From assembly GCA_016704305.1 (NCBI GenBank), contig JADJAL010000033.1, positions 1-64,000 on the forward strand: 64,000 nt of DNA, in the 5' to 3' direction. How positions within the stretch are numbered: the stretch's first letter is position 1; each line of letters begins with the position of its first letter. Both the position numbers and the translations under genes were made by a program. Under the pieces are notes generated by a model, which worked only from the letters and a program-made list of their open reading frames with translations, did no database searches and had not been told where the DNA came from. The DNA is from Haliea sp. (GTDB lineage Bacteria > Pseudomonadota > Gammaproteobacteria > Pseudomonadales > Halieaceae). This document shows, in pieces, positions 9,405 to 17,500 of this stretch.

Positions 9405-10142
9405 CTGCTGCTGCAAACCGAATCGCGCCATGGCGCGATTGTCCTCGCCCGGCACGACCAGCACCTGTCCTGAACCCAGCGCCGCCAGGCTGACCTCCAC
9501 CACCGCCTGCGCCGTCATCCACATCCGCGCGGGTATACGCTCGCGGTCAAAGCCGTCTTCTGCCATCTGATCGTGGAATTCCGTGCGCGTGAAGCCCGGG
9601 CACAGCGCCTGCACCGCAATGCCGCTGCCCGCCAGCTCGTCCTGCAGCGCCAGGGAGTAGTAGTTGAGGAAAGCCTTGGAGGCTCCGTACACTGCCATGC
9701 CCTTGCCCGGCACGAAAGCGCCCAGCGAGGAGACATTGATGATCGTCCCGCCGCCCCGTTCGCGCATGAACGGTATCGCGGCGCGGCACAACGTGATGGT
9801 GGTATCGATATGCAGGTTGACCATCGCGCGCTGGCTCTCGATGGATGACGCGTCAAAATTCCCGAACGTGCCAAAGCCGGCGTTATTAACCAGATAGTCG
9901 ACCGGGCCCTGCTGGCGAATGGCTTCCAGGGTTCTTGCGACGCCCTCAATAGTGCCGAGGTCAGCTTGCAGGCAGTGCATTTCCACGCTGCCATCCAGTT
10001 CCTGCGCCAGCGCGACCAACCGCTCCTTGCGCCGAGCGACCGCGACGATGACGTCACAACGCGCGGCCAACTGCCGGCAGAACTCCAGGCCAAGGCCGGC
10101 GGACGCGCCGGTGACCAACGCAGTGACTTTGTGTTCAGACAT
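9387..10142 (-). CDS. SDR-family short-chain dehydrogenase
   Basis: Classical NAD(P)-dependent short-chain dehydrogenase of 251 aa. The Rossmann TGASAGLG motif is at residues ~11-18, NNAG at ~88, the catalytic Ser in IINVSSLGAF, and the YGASK Tyr/Lys pair near 155. The substrate cannot be read from sequence; it resembles the DltE/YqjQ-like SDR group often annotated as short-chain acyl dehydrogenases. It is convergent with dapE and stands alone on its strand. Confidence 0.85.
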   Translation of the reverse strand: MSEHKVTALVTGASAGLGLEFCRQLAARCDVIVAVARRKERLVALAQELDGSVEMHCLQADLGTIEGVARTLEAIRQQGPVDYLVNNAGFGTFGNFDASSIESQRAMVNLHIDTTITLCRAAIPFMRERGGGTIINVSSLGAFVPGKGMAVYGASKAFLNYYSLALQDELAGSGIAVQALCPGFTRTEFHDQMAEDGFDRERIPARMWMTAQAVVEVSLAALGSGQVLVVPGEDNRAMARFGLQQQSDSLQ

Positions 10143-10198
10143 GCAATCTCCCGATGCTCGTTCAAGGTAGTCGTTTTAGCAGAGCCGCGCTCTCACTG

Positions 10199-11008
10199 TC
10201 ACGGCAACTTGCGGTGCACATACACATCATAACGCACCGCCTTGCCGCTGATCGTGTGCGAAGGCTCCCGCGCTGCAAGACAGGGTGCCTTGGCAGGGCG
10301 TTTGACCACGACCCGTGCGACGTCCTGCCGCAGGGCCCACAACAACAACGCATCCGCATCCTGTGGATCAATCGCGTGCGCGAGCAGCGAGTGGAACAAC
10401 GCCATCTCCTTCCTCACCGCTGCGCTTTTGCGGCGCGGTGGAAACATCGGGTCGAGGTAGATGACATCCACACCCTGCAAATGCCCGGGCGCAAGCGCGC
10501 GGGCATCGCCGGGACACAGGGACATACGTTGTGACACGTTGATCAGCCAGGGGTCGCCACTGCCAGCGGCAACCTGCAAACCCGAGCGCAGCAACTCTGC
10601 AATAACCGGCTCGCGCTCGCAGAGCACGACCTCGCTACCCTGGTCAGCGAGCACGAACGCGTCCGTGCCCAGGCCGGCCGTCGCATCGAGCACCCGCAGC
10701 ATTTTTTTCCCGCCCTGGCCTACCGCCCTGCCAAGCAATTCCCGCGCGCCGGCATGGCGGCGGTGGCGCATTGCGGCACTGCCAAAATCAACGGCGACCG
10801 GTCCCGGCGCCCCACGTCCGGTGCGTTGCAGACGCAGCGCCCGGCCATCGACAATCAGCAGCGCATCGTGGGTGTCGCAGTCAAGCGGGCTGCTGCCACT
10901 TGCCAGCAGCGGCAAACCGAGTCGCCGCGCCAACCCGGCGGCGGAGTCAGAGCCCGCCGCAGTCGCCGGCAGCAGCGCCAGCTCAGGATTCCGATTGGCT
11001 TCGTGCAA
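10199..11008 (-). CDS. rsmJ: 16S rRNA (guanine(1516)-N(2))-methyltransferase
   Basis: SAM-dependent methyltransferase modifying G1516 of 16S rRNA, 269 aa. The SAM-binding motif LDATAGLGTDAFVLA, acidic loop VVLCEREPV and catalytic DPMFPPRRKSA followed by KEMALF are characteristic of RsmJ (YhiQ), as is the late VVVKRPAKAP. The N-terminal ~80 residues form the family's smaller domain. Its start overlaps the 3' end of the HD-domain gene by 26 bp, suggesting co-transcription from the cyclase-HD unit, though rsmJ may have its own promoter. Confidence 0.93.
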   Translation of the reverse strand: MHEANRNPELALLPATAAGSDSAAGLARRLGLPLLASGSSPLDCDTHDALLIVDGRALRLQRTGRGAPGPVAVDFGSAAMRHRRHAGARELLGRAVGQGGKKMLRVLDATAGLGTDAFVLADQGSEVVLCEREPVIAELLRSGLQVAAGSGDPWLINVSQRMSLCPGDARALAPGHLQGVDVIYLDPMFPPRRKSAAVRKEMALFHSLLAHAIDPQDADALLLWALRQDVARVVVKRPAKAPCLAAREPSHTISGKAVRYDVYVHRKLP

Positions 11009-11929
11009 TGGTCAGGCTTATCGACGTCACGCGCCGCCGCGTGACAGCATCGCCACCAGGTTGCGGCAATTTTCCTGGATAGCGTCCATCCATGTACAGG
11101 TGGCGACCGCCAAAATGGTCAGCGGCATAGCGGTGCACGCTGTTGAAATGGCCGTCCAGCCGCACCGCTATGGCCGTACGCATGAACCCGGGAGTCTGGT
11201 CCAGTAACTGCTCAGGCGAGCGGTATACCGCTCCCTTGTACCCGCCCTCGCTGTTCTCTCCCGCCATGCCACCGGCCGCAAATTCCTCGTACAGGAAATC
11301 GCGACATTTTTGCGCATACTCCACGTCTGCCATCTGCGCGATGAGATCCGCCGTGCCCAACAGCTTGCCCAGCAGGTGCTCCTGGTCACTGGCGACCGTC
11401 ACATCGCGGGGATCCACTTCGTAACCCGTGAAATGCATGATGCGCGTGCACGGTCCGACCATGTAGTCCAGGCCGACGCTTGGGAGATAGCCAGCGACAA
11501 AACGGATGCCACGACTGACGTGTATACGCGTGTACTCCGCGCCGTTTTTGTGGCGCGTGTCGCGTGTGCGCCGAATGTAACCGGAATCATGGAACAGCGC
11601 GGCTGCGATACCGGTCATCGCCAGGTCCACGCCAAGCGCATCTTCGGGCGCTCGGCTGCGTTCATAACCATCCAGCAGGCGCGCCATCGCCAGCGTCACA
11701 TCGAGCACATGCTGTGCATTGTGGTAGCGTACATCGCAGGCGCGATAACCGGGATAACTGCCGCTGTAAAGCCGGTTGCAATCATGAAACAAATTGCCAG
11801 CGGAGAGAGATCGGCGCCGGGGTAGCGCGTTGCCAGGATGCGCGTCACCACTGCGGCGACCATCACCGGATCAGACAGGTCTACCGTGTTACTCACGTCC
11901 ATGTGCCCGGCGCGCTGGAAATCTCCCAT
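10983..11929 (-). CDS. HD-domain cyclic nucleotide phosphodiesterase-like protein (one frameshift)
   Basis: Repaired length 315 aa. The N-terminus MGDFQRAGHMDVSNTVDL starts at the ATG at 11929. Near 11793-11797 one base is missing (an A or T run in GCAATTTG), after which the frame continues LFHDCNRLYSGSYPGYR. The core RYHNAQHVLDVTLAMARLL, followed ~30 residues later by AALFHDSGYI, has the spacing and residues of the class I cyclic nucleotide phosphodiesterase signature (YHN..H..DV, then HD). It begins 7 bp after the cyclase-like gene, so the pair is one transcript. PDE activity is inference; other HD phosphohydrolase activities remain possible. Confidence 0.72.
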
Positions 11930-11936
11930 ATCGAAT

Positions 11937-13328
11937 TCAATCCTCGGTGATGGTGCGGGCCGCATTTTTCTTCAGCAACCCGGCCAGATCGTCGAATAAT
12001 TCCTCCGCACTGGGTGCGGCATCGGGAGGCAGGCCAGGACGCTTGTCGTCAGTTTTTGTTGCGGCAGCGCGGCCCGGCAGCGCATCCTGGTCCAACCCGA
12101 GCGACAGTTTCCTGCCCTCGAGGTCAATCGCAATCTGCAGGTTATACGCATAACGGGACAGGCCGTGCTTATCGACGATGCGAAAACGCCGAGGCCGCGA
12201 CTCGCCGTCCCCCTCCACACCTTCAGTCAGTCGACAGGAAATCGCATCGATGTTCTTGCCTGACAGCGGGATGCCCTGCAGGGCGGGCAAAACGCGGTTG
12301 CAGGCACTGACAAAGGTAACGGCGGACACCGACGATAACGACTTGACCGTGTTGGACCCGCGCCCGGCATGATCGCACTGGAATTCCCCGATCAACACCT
12401 GGTTCGTCTGGGCCAGATCCAGCATGCGTGCCAATTCGATCGTCACGTCGCCGACGATGTAACTGAATACCGAGGGATTGACGCCCTCGGCCTGGTACAG
12501 CTCATAGTGGCCGCCGATATGGTAGCCCGTGCGAATCACCGGCACTGTGTGGCCCTTGGACGCCGCCTGGGCTACCGCATTGTCAGCCACTACCAGCAGC
12601 ATGAATACGAACAGATCCTGGTTGGCGGTGGGGCTGAGATCGCGATTCCAGACGTAGTAGCCATCGCCTGTGGTGGTGCGCGCAAAGTTGATCTCTATGC
12701 CCTGTGCCAGCAGCTTGTTATAGGCGGAGTTCAGGGAGTACGACAGGCTGTTCAACTGGCTCGCCTGCTCGAACGGTGTGTACAGCGAAAAGTCGACGAT
12801 ATCGAATAAAATCACGGCCCTGTTCTCGACATAGCTCAGGCCGTAACGCTTGATCACGTGCTCTACTGCCTGCAGCACCTGGGGTTCTTCAGACAGCGCG
12901 GAGTCAAGCTTGATAAAGGTGGGGGAGACATCCAGGCGCGCACTCACGGCGAACAACGCCTCACGCGTCTTGCGCCGCTCACCGGAAATGAGGTCGCGGA
13001 TAAACGCTTCGTTGTCGCGACTGTCATCCGCGCAGGCATCGCCGACGGCACAATAGTTACCGAGAAAATAATGCGGGACAAAAATAACCAGCACGCCGCG
13101 CTCGTCTGAACTCCAGCACAGCACGATATTCTGCCCCATGCGCCATTGCCGGCGCAGCGTCGTTTCCAATGCCTTGAGGTTGCCGCGCTGGACAATGCTG
13201 ATTGCGTTCAGCGCTTCCGTATGACTCGCTGTGACATTGCTTGCGCCATGGCCTGCGCCGCGACCTACGCTACCCCCGTCGCCGGGGCGTGGCTGTCCTT
13301 TGCTGCCTTTGTCGCTGGATATTGGCAT
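11937..13328 (-). CDS. Class III nucleotidyl cyclase-like protein
   Basis: 463-aa protein with a cyclase homology domain at about residues 168-320. ILFDIVDFS (D176, D179) fits the first metal-binding strand and TTTGDGYYVWN (D222) the second. At the usual base-selecting position, Lys in adenylate and Glu in guanylate cyclases, there is Thr. In the catalytic helix VGDVTIELARML the Asn is replaced by Ile while the Arg remains. The first ~160 residues form an unrecognised domain with no membrane segment. ATG at 13328 was preferred because the upstream frame is low-complexity and crosses the promoter region. A TATAAT lies ~60 bp upstream. It may make an unusual nucleotide or be a nucleotide sensor. 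Confidence 0.68.
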   Translation of the reverse strand: MPISSDKGSKGQPRPGDGGSVGRGAGHGASNVTASHTEALNAISIVQRGNLKALETTLRRQWRMGQNIVLCWSSDERGVLVIFVPHYFLGNYCAVGDACADDSRDNEAFIRDLISGERRKTREALFAVSARLDVSPTFIKLDSALSEEPQVLQAVEHVIKRYGLSYVENRAVILFDIVDFSLYTPFEQASQLNSLSYSLNSAYNKLLAQGIEINFARTTTGDGYYVWNRDLSPTANQDLFVFMLLVVADNAVAQAASKGHTVPVIRTGYHIGGHYELYQAEGVNPSVFSYIVGDVTIELARMLDLAQTNQVLIGEFQCDHAGRGSNTVKSLSSVSAVTFVSACNRVLPALQGIPLSGKNIDAISCRLTEGVEGDGESRPRRFRIVDKHGLSRYAYNLQIAIDLEGRKLSLGLDQDALPGRAAATKTDDKRPGLPPDAAPSAEELFDDLAGLLKKNAARTITED

Positions 13329-13384
13329 GTTGGATTTGGCCTCCACAGAGTCAAAGTTGTAGTGAACTGCCGCACGACTACTGG

Positions 13385-13418
13385 CATTATAGGGACCTGT
13401 TGGCGTGGTAGCCACGCC
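13385..13418. promoter_or_regulatory. Promoter and perfect palindrome between cyclase and LRR lipoprotein genes
   Basis: The minus-strand TATAAT at about 13392-13387 is a consensus -10 pointing toward the cyclase gene; I found no convincing -35. Immediately upstream lies GGCGTGG-TAG-CCACGCC (13402-13418), a perfect 7-bp dyad with a 3-base centre. It sits where a regulator could control both divergent genes. No intrinsic terminator features follow it. Function is inferred from position. Confidence 0.45.
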
Positions 13419-13465
13419 CCGGTGTTTTGAACCCGTCACTTTCCATAATCCAGTAGGTATGATCC

Positions 13466-13969
13466 ATGCTGCCACAGCGCCTGTTTTACGTGCTCCTGGT
13501 CCCCGCATTGTTACTCGTCGGCGCCTGCCAGGGCTATGACGTCACCTTGAATGAAAAGGTGATGTACTCGCCCAAACCGCTGTTTCGCGATTACACCACG
13601 CCCGACCCGGGCCTGCGCACCTGTCTTGAACAGGCTATCAATGATGGTGTGGTTACCAATGCGCAGCAACTCACCAGGCTCGATTGCAGTTTTGCAGGGA
13701 TAGAAAACCTGGAGGGTCTCGCGGTCTTCACCAGCCTCACCGAGTTACGCTTGTCCTCGAACAAGGTCCGCAACCTGGTTGAACTCGGCAAAATCCTCTC
13801 CCTGGAGGCATTGTACCTGGACGACAACCAGGTCATTGACCCGGTGCCGCTGGAGCAACTGCTCGCGCTGCGCCATCTCGATTTATCCGGCAATCCCGCA
13901 CTCCAGTGCCCTCGCCCCGGAAGCCTGGCGCATGTGACAACGGTTATTCTGCCAAAGCACTGTCGCTGA
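13466..13969 (+). CDS. Leucine-rich-repeat lipoprotein
   Basis: 167-aa secreted protein. A lipoprotein signal peptide ends in the lipobox LVGAC at about residue 21. After a short linker come three to four leucine-rich repeats from about residue 70 (LTRLDCSFAGIENLEGL, LTELRLSSNKVRNLVEL, LEALYLDDNQVIDPVPL, LRHLDLSGN). The final residues contain two cysteines, possibly a capping disulphide. Residue +2 after the lipidated Cys is Gln, so outer-membrane sorting is expected. It is divergent from the cyclase-like gene and has no obvious partner. Probably a protein-binding surface lipoprotein; the partner is unknown. Confidence 0.75.
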   Translation: MLPQRLFYVLLVPALLLVGACQGYDVTLNEKVMYSPKPLFRDYTTPDPGLRTCLEQAINDGVVTNAQQLTRLDCSFAGIENLEGLAVFTSLTELRLSSNKVRNLVELGKILSLEALYLDDNQVIDPVPLEQLLALRHLDLSGNPALQCPRPGSLAHVTTVILPKHCR

Positions 13970-14030
13970 TACGTTTGCGCACCGCGGTCGCATATTGCCG
14001 CATGCCAGGGCATGCGGCGGCTGCCCTGTG

Positions 14031-14825
14031 TCAGGCTCCGCCCAGGTCAAGCCAGTCGAAGCCGCCCGACTGCTCCGCGAATATCACGCGGTCCAGAGTA
14101 TCCAGCACCGACCGGAGCGCGCGCTCAGCCAGCGCCCGGCTGTTGTTTTTCTCACTGATATGCGCCACCACCAGATGGCGCAAGCGCGCGCCGTCGATCT
14201 GCCGCAGCAGTTCCGCCGCCTGCTCGTTGTTCAGGTGCCCCCAGTCACCACCGACGCGACGTTTCAGCTGCGGCGGATACGGCCCATCCAGCAACATCGC
14301 AAGATCGTGATTGAACTCCAGCAGGAGGCTGTGGCAGTCGCGAAAACTGTCAATTACGTGCGGGGTGATGCTGCCAAGGTCGGTGAGAATACCCAGCGCG
14401 TGTTCGCCATTGCTGATGCGGTACTGGCACGGTTCCACCGCGTCATGCGGCACGGTCACCGCCTTGACGGACAGGTTGCCAATCACCAGCGTGTCTTCGC
14501 AGTTGAACAGGCGCTGGGCGTGGATGCCATCGCAGCGACCGGTACTGAACGTACCGTGGGTCAGATACACCGGGATTTGGTAATTGCGCGACAGCGCCGC
14601 GACACCGCTGCAGTGATCGGAGTGCTCGTGCGTCACCAGGATTGCATCGATCTGCCGCGGTTCAACCCGCAGGCGCGCCATGCGGCGCACGGTTTCACGC
14701 AGGGAAAAACCGCAGTCGATCATCAGCAGCGTGTCGCCGCAACGCACCAGCGTCGCGTTGCCTTTGCTACCTGAGCCTAAAGAGGCAAATTGCACGGCCG
14801 GGTTCTTCGCCTCAAACATCAGCAC
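14031..14825 (-). CDS. WalJ/YycJ-like MBL-fold metallohydrolase
   Basis: 264-aa metallo-beta-lactamase-fold protein. ASLGSGSKGNATLV near the N-terminus and VTHEHSDHCSGV (HxHxDH zinc motif) at about residues 63-74 are typical of the WalJ/YycJ group, some of which are reported as DNA exonucleases. Later family elements include LLLEFNHD and HLVVAHISEKNNS. It starts one base after the bamC stop, so dapA-bamC-this gene form one operon. Specific substrate not determinable. Confidence 0.82.
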   Translation of the reverse strand: MLMFEAKNPAVQFASLGSGSKGNATLVRCGDTLLMIDCGFSLRETVRRMARLRVEPRQIDAILVTHEHSDHCSGVAALSRNYQIPVYLTHGTFSTGRCDGIHAQRLFNCEDTLVIGNLSVKAVTVPHDAVEPCQYRISNGEHALGILTDLGSITPHVIDSFRDCHSLLLEFNHDLAMLLDGPYPPQLKRRVGGDWGHLNNEQAAELLRQIDGARLRHLVVAHISEKNNSRALAERALRSVLDTLDRVIFAEQSGGFDWLDLGGA

Positions 14826-15878
14826 TCAGTCGATATTGCCCTTGATCATGGCCAGCAGTTCCTGGCCTTCGCGGTTGTCGTAGGGCATGTCGGCATTCTG
14901 CGGTTGCAGGCGGATCGTCACTGCCTGCTCCGACACCGTTTGCACGGAGACGACGAATGCCTGGCCGATCAAGGGCCTGGCGGAATCGCTATTCCACAGA
15001 GAAGCCCACCAGCCCTTTTCTTCCTCCTCAACACCTTCGAACACGACGTAGTAGACGCCGCTGCTGCGATCCCGGTCGGTGATCTTGAAGGTGGAATCCT
15101 CCAGTGCCCGCTCCAGCGATGCCCAGGCGCGATCAAACGGCAGTTCCAGTTGCAGGTAGCTCTCGCCCCCTGCTCCCTCCAGCATGACGATTTTGCCACC
15201 CGCGCTGATGCCCTGTTCGGCAATCATCGACACCGGCGAGGAGTCGGCGCTGTCGGCGAGGAACTGCGCCACGGCCTTGAGCATCTCTGCGGCCTGGGCG
15301 GGATCATCGGATTTCTCGGGCCACTCGCTGGAAGCGCCCGACTGCAGCATTTGCAGTACATGCAGCTCGCTGGTGCCGCGCTGCACACCCTGGTCTATGC
15401 GAAATTGAAAGCGGCTGCTCAGGCTCTCGCCCTCCACCGTCAACCAGTTGGTTTCGAGAATACCCGCCTGGGCATCTGCGCGTGCGATCTGCATGCCCGA
15501 CGCCGCCATGAAATTGCGCACCTGCGGCCAGACCTGTCCCGGTGCGATGCCAATCAACGCCCAACTCGCGTCTCCAAGCTTTTGTATGCGCACCACTTCC
15601 GCGCCCACCCCGGCGGACAGGGGCGTGGGCTTGGGCACCTCGAACTCGCCCTGCGACAGGAACTTGTCTTCTATCGGTGGGATCACATAGATCTCGTTGA
15701 GTTGCACCGCGTCCATGTCAGCCGGCACTGTGATGGGCGGCAATACCGGCGCTTTCTTGTAGTCTTCGGAGCGATCGCGAAACACGCCTTTCTCGCCAAA
15801 CATTGACCCGCACCCCGTGACCGCGAGTAGCAGGGCACAGGCCAGCACGGGTCGCACGACATTTATCCGCATATCCAT
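14826..15878 (-). CDS. bamC: Outer membrane assembly lipoprotein BamC
   Basis: Lipoprotein of the BAM complex that inserts beta-barrel proteins into the outer membrane; 350 aa. Signal peptide with lipobox VTGC at about residues 19-22. Then comes the unstructured BamD-binding segment (YKKAPVLPPITVPADMD), and two helix-grip domains at roughly 90-190 and 220-340. Its ATG at 15878 overlaps the dapA stop (TGATG); an alternative TTG at 15881 is less likely. The dapA-bamC pairing is the same as in E. coli, which supports the identification. Confidence 0.92.
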   Translation of the reverse strand: MDMRINVVRPVLACALLLAVTGCGSMFGEKGVFRDRSEDYKKAPVLPPITVPADMDAVQLNEIYVIPPIEDKFLSQGEFEVPKPTPLSAGVGAEVVRIQKLGDASWALIGIAPGQVWPQVRNFMAASGMQIARADAQAGILETNWLTVEGESLSSRFQFRIDQGVQRGTSELHVLQMLQSGASSEWPEKSDDPAQAAEMLKAVAQFLADSADSSPVSMIAEQGISAGGKIVMLEGAGGESYLQLELPFDRAWASLERALEDSTFKITDRDRSSGVYYVVFEGVEEEEKGWWASLWNSDSARPLIGQAFVVSVQTVSEQAVTIRLQPQNADMPYDNREGQELLAMIKGNID

Positions 15879-16749
15879 CAAACTCCTGCAGCCGCCATGG
15901 CTTCGAGAACCTCTGTGTGATACCGCTCGTCCAGCGTCGTCAGTGGCAGGCGTATCCCGTCACCGATCAGGCCGCGCTGGTTCAGCGCCCACTTGACCGG
16001 TATCGGATTCGACTCCACGAACAACGCCTTGTTCAGCGGTGCCAGCCGGGCATTGACCACCTCGGCCTGCGCCCGCTCGCCCGCCAGGGACAGTGCACAC
16101 AGCTGTGCCATCAGTGCCGGAGCGACATTGGCGGTGACCGAGATATTGCCGTTGCCACCGGCGAGCATCAATTCCATCGCGGTTGGGTCATCGCCGGAGT
16201 AGATCGCCAGCACCTCGCCACAGCGCTGGATCAGGTCGACGCCGCGCGCGAGATCGCCGGTCGCGTCCTTGATGCCGACAATGTTGTCCAGCTCGGCGAG
16301 GCGGACAACCGTATCGTTACTCATATCAACCGCCGTGCGGCCAGGCACGTTGTACAGAATCTGCGGCACGGCCACGGCGTCATTGATGGCCTTGAAATGC
16401 TCGAACAGGCCGCGCTGTGTCGGGCGATTATAGTAGGGTGTCACCAACAGGCAGGCATCGGCCCCAGCGGTTGCGGCGGCCCTGGTCAGCTCAATGGCCT
16501 CCCAGGTGGAATTCGCGCCCGTGCCCGCCACCACCGGGATACGCCCGGCGCAGTGGCGGACACAGAACGTGATAACGTCGCAATGCTCGACACATTGAGC
16601 GTCGCGCTCTCGCCGGTCGTGCCCACCGCGCCGATCGCGGCGGTGCCCGCCTGCACATGGAGATCCAAAAGCCGTTCCAGCGCTGCCCAATCGACGCTGC
16701 CATCGCTGCGCATGGGCGTAACCAGGGCGACTATACTGCCGGTAATCAT
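15878..16749 (-). CDS. dapA: 4-hydroxy-tetrahydrodipicolinate synthase (one frameshift)
   Basis: Class I aldolase condensing pyruvate with aspartate semialdehyde, the first step unique to diaminopimelate/lysine synthesis. Repaired length is 290 aa (E. coli 292). MITGSIVALVTPM begins at the ATG at 16749; GTTGESATLNVS is followed at about 16592 by loss of one base (TCGAG for TCGGAG or similar). Family sequence then resumes: EHCDVI, GRIPVVAGTGANSTWEAI, and LLVTPYYNRPTQRGL with the catalytic Tyr. The Schiff-base Lys lies in NIVGIKDATGDL. Completes, with dapC, dapD and dapE, most of the succinylase pathway in this window. Confidence 0.93.
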
Positions 16750-16784
16750 TGATTGTCTCCGCAACACGAGTATCGGTGCGCGAA

Positions 16785-16838
16785 CCTGACGCCGGCGCGC
16801 GCCGGGGAAAACCCGCCATTATCCATGCCGGCGTCAGG
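16785..16838 (-). promoter_or_regulatory. 12-bp inverted repeat upstream of dapA
   Basis: CCTGACGCCGGC (16785-16796) and GCCGGCGTCAGG (16827-16838) are perfect complements separated by 30 bp. That spacer itself contains CGGG-GAAAA-CCCG. The structure starts 35 bp upstream of the dapA ATG and ends ~90 bp before the divergent DUF3806 gene. It could be a leader RNA hairpin or an operator for either gene. It does not resemble a lysine riboswitch, which is far larger. Confidence 0.5.
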
Positions 16839-16931
16839 ATAACAACCTTGTAGGCTAAAATGAACGCGAGGGGTACTCTCCCTCACGACCACTGCAATGC
16901 TGGATGGGGCGCCATCCCGGAGAGATGTTTT

Positions 16932-17438
16932 ATGCGCACAAAAAACCTGTTTCGTATCATCCTGTTCCTGTTCGCTACGCTGACCGCTGGCGCGAGCCTG
17001 GCCGAGAAGCCGCCCGTGATCGGCGAGCTGTCGAATATGGACCTGCAATTCATGGCGGAGCAACGGCAGAGCCTGCAGGATCTTGCCGCAATCAATCTCG
17101 GTCGGCAGTTCAGTGGCGACAAGGCGCGCGATCTCGATCTGTTGCAAACCCTGCTGGACAGGCAACTGGTGCGCGCCGACCAGGTGCGCGAACTACAGGC
17201 GATGGGCGTGATTATGGGCGACCTGCTGGCTGCGGACCTGGATATGCACTGGGTGATCTACGAAGACGCCGAGGGACGCAGCCGCGCGCTGCGCTATGCA
17301 CAGACGGACAACTACCTTTTCCCGATTACGATGATCGCCAGGCGCCGGGAAGTGGGCAACCAGACATCGGTGCAGGAGATTTACCAGAAAGCCTACGACA
17401 TCATCAGCGAGAGCAGGCCCGCGCTGCCCTTCCAATAG
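16932..17438 (+). CDS. DUF3806 exported protein
   Basis: 168-aa protein with a signal peptide (charged MRTKNLFR, hydrophobic core, cleavage near ASLAEK). The mature part matches DUF3806: DLDLLQTLLDRQLV, then LQAMGVIMGDLLAADLDMHW, RALRYAQTDNYLFPITMIARR and a C-terminal helix. The family has no assigned function; it is likely periplasmic. ATG at 16932 has GGAGAG about five bases upstream; the upstream in-frame ATG at 16860 lacks this. Divergent from dapA. Confidence 0.75.
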   Translation: MRTKNLFRIILFLFATLTAGASLAEKPPVIGELSNMDLQFMAEQRQSLQDLAAINLGRQFSGDKARDLDLLQTLLDRQLVRADQVRELQAMGVIMGDLLAADLDMHWVIYEDAEGRSRALRYAQTDNYLFPITMIARRREVGNQTSVQEIYQKAYDIISESRPALPFQ

Positions 17439-17500
17439 TGCATGGCATTTACCGGGAGCAGCCATTAGACTGTTTGCTTTGCATTGACCAGTAGCGCTGC

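Noticed and set aside
16750..16860. Lysine riboswitch before dapA
   Set aside because: The interval is ~110 bp and holds only a simple dyad; the L-box needs a much larger conserved core.
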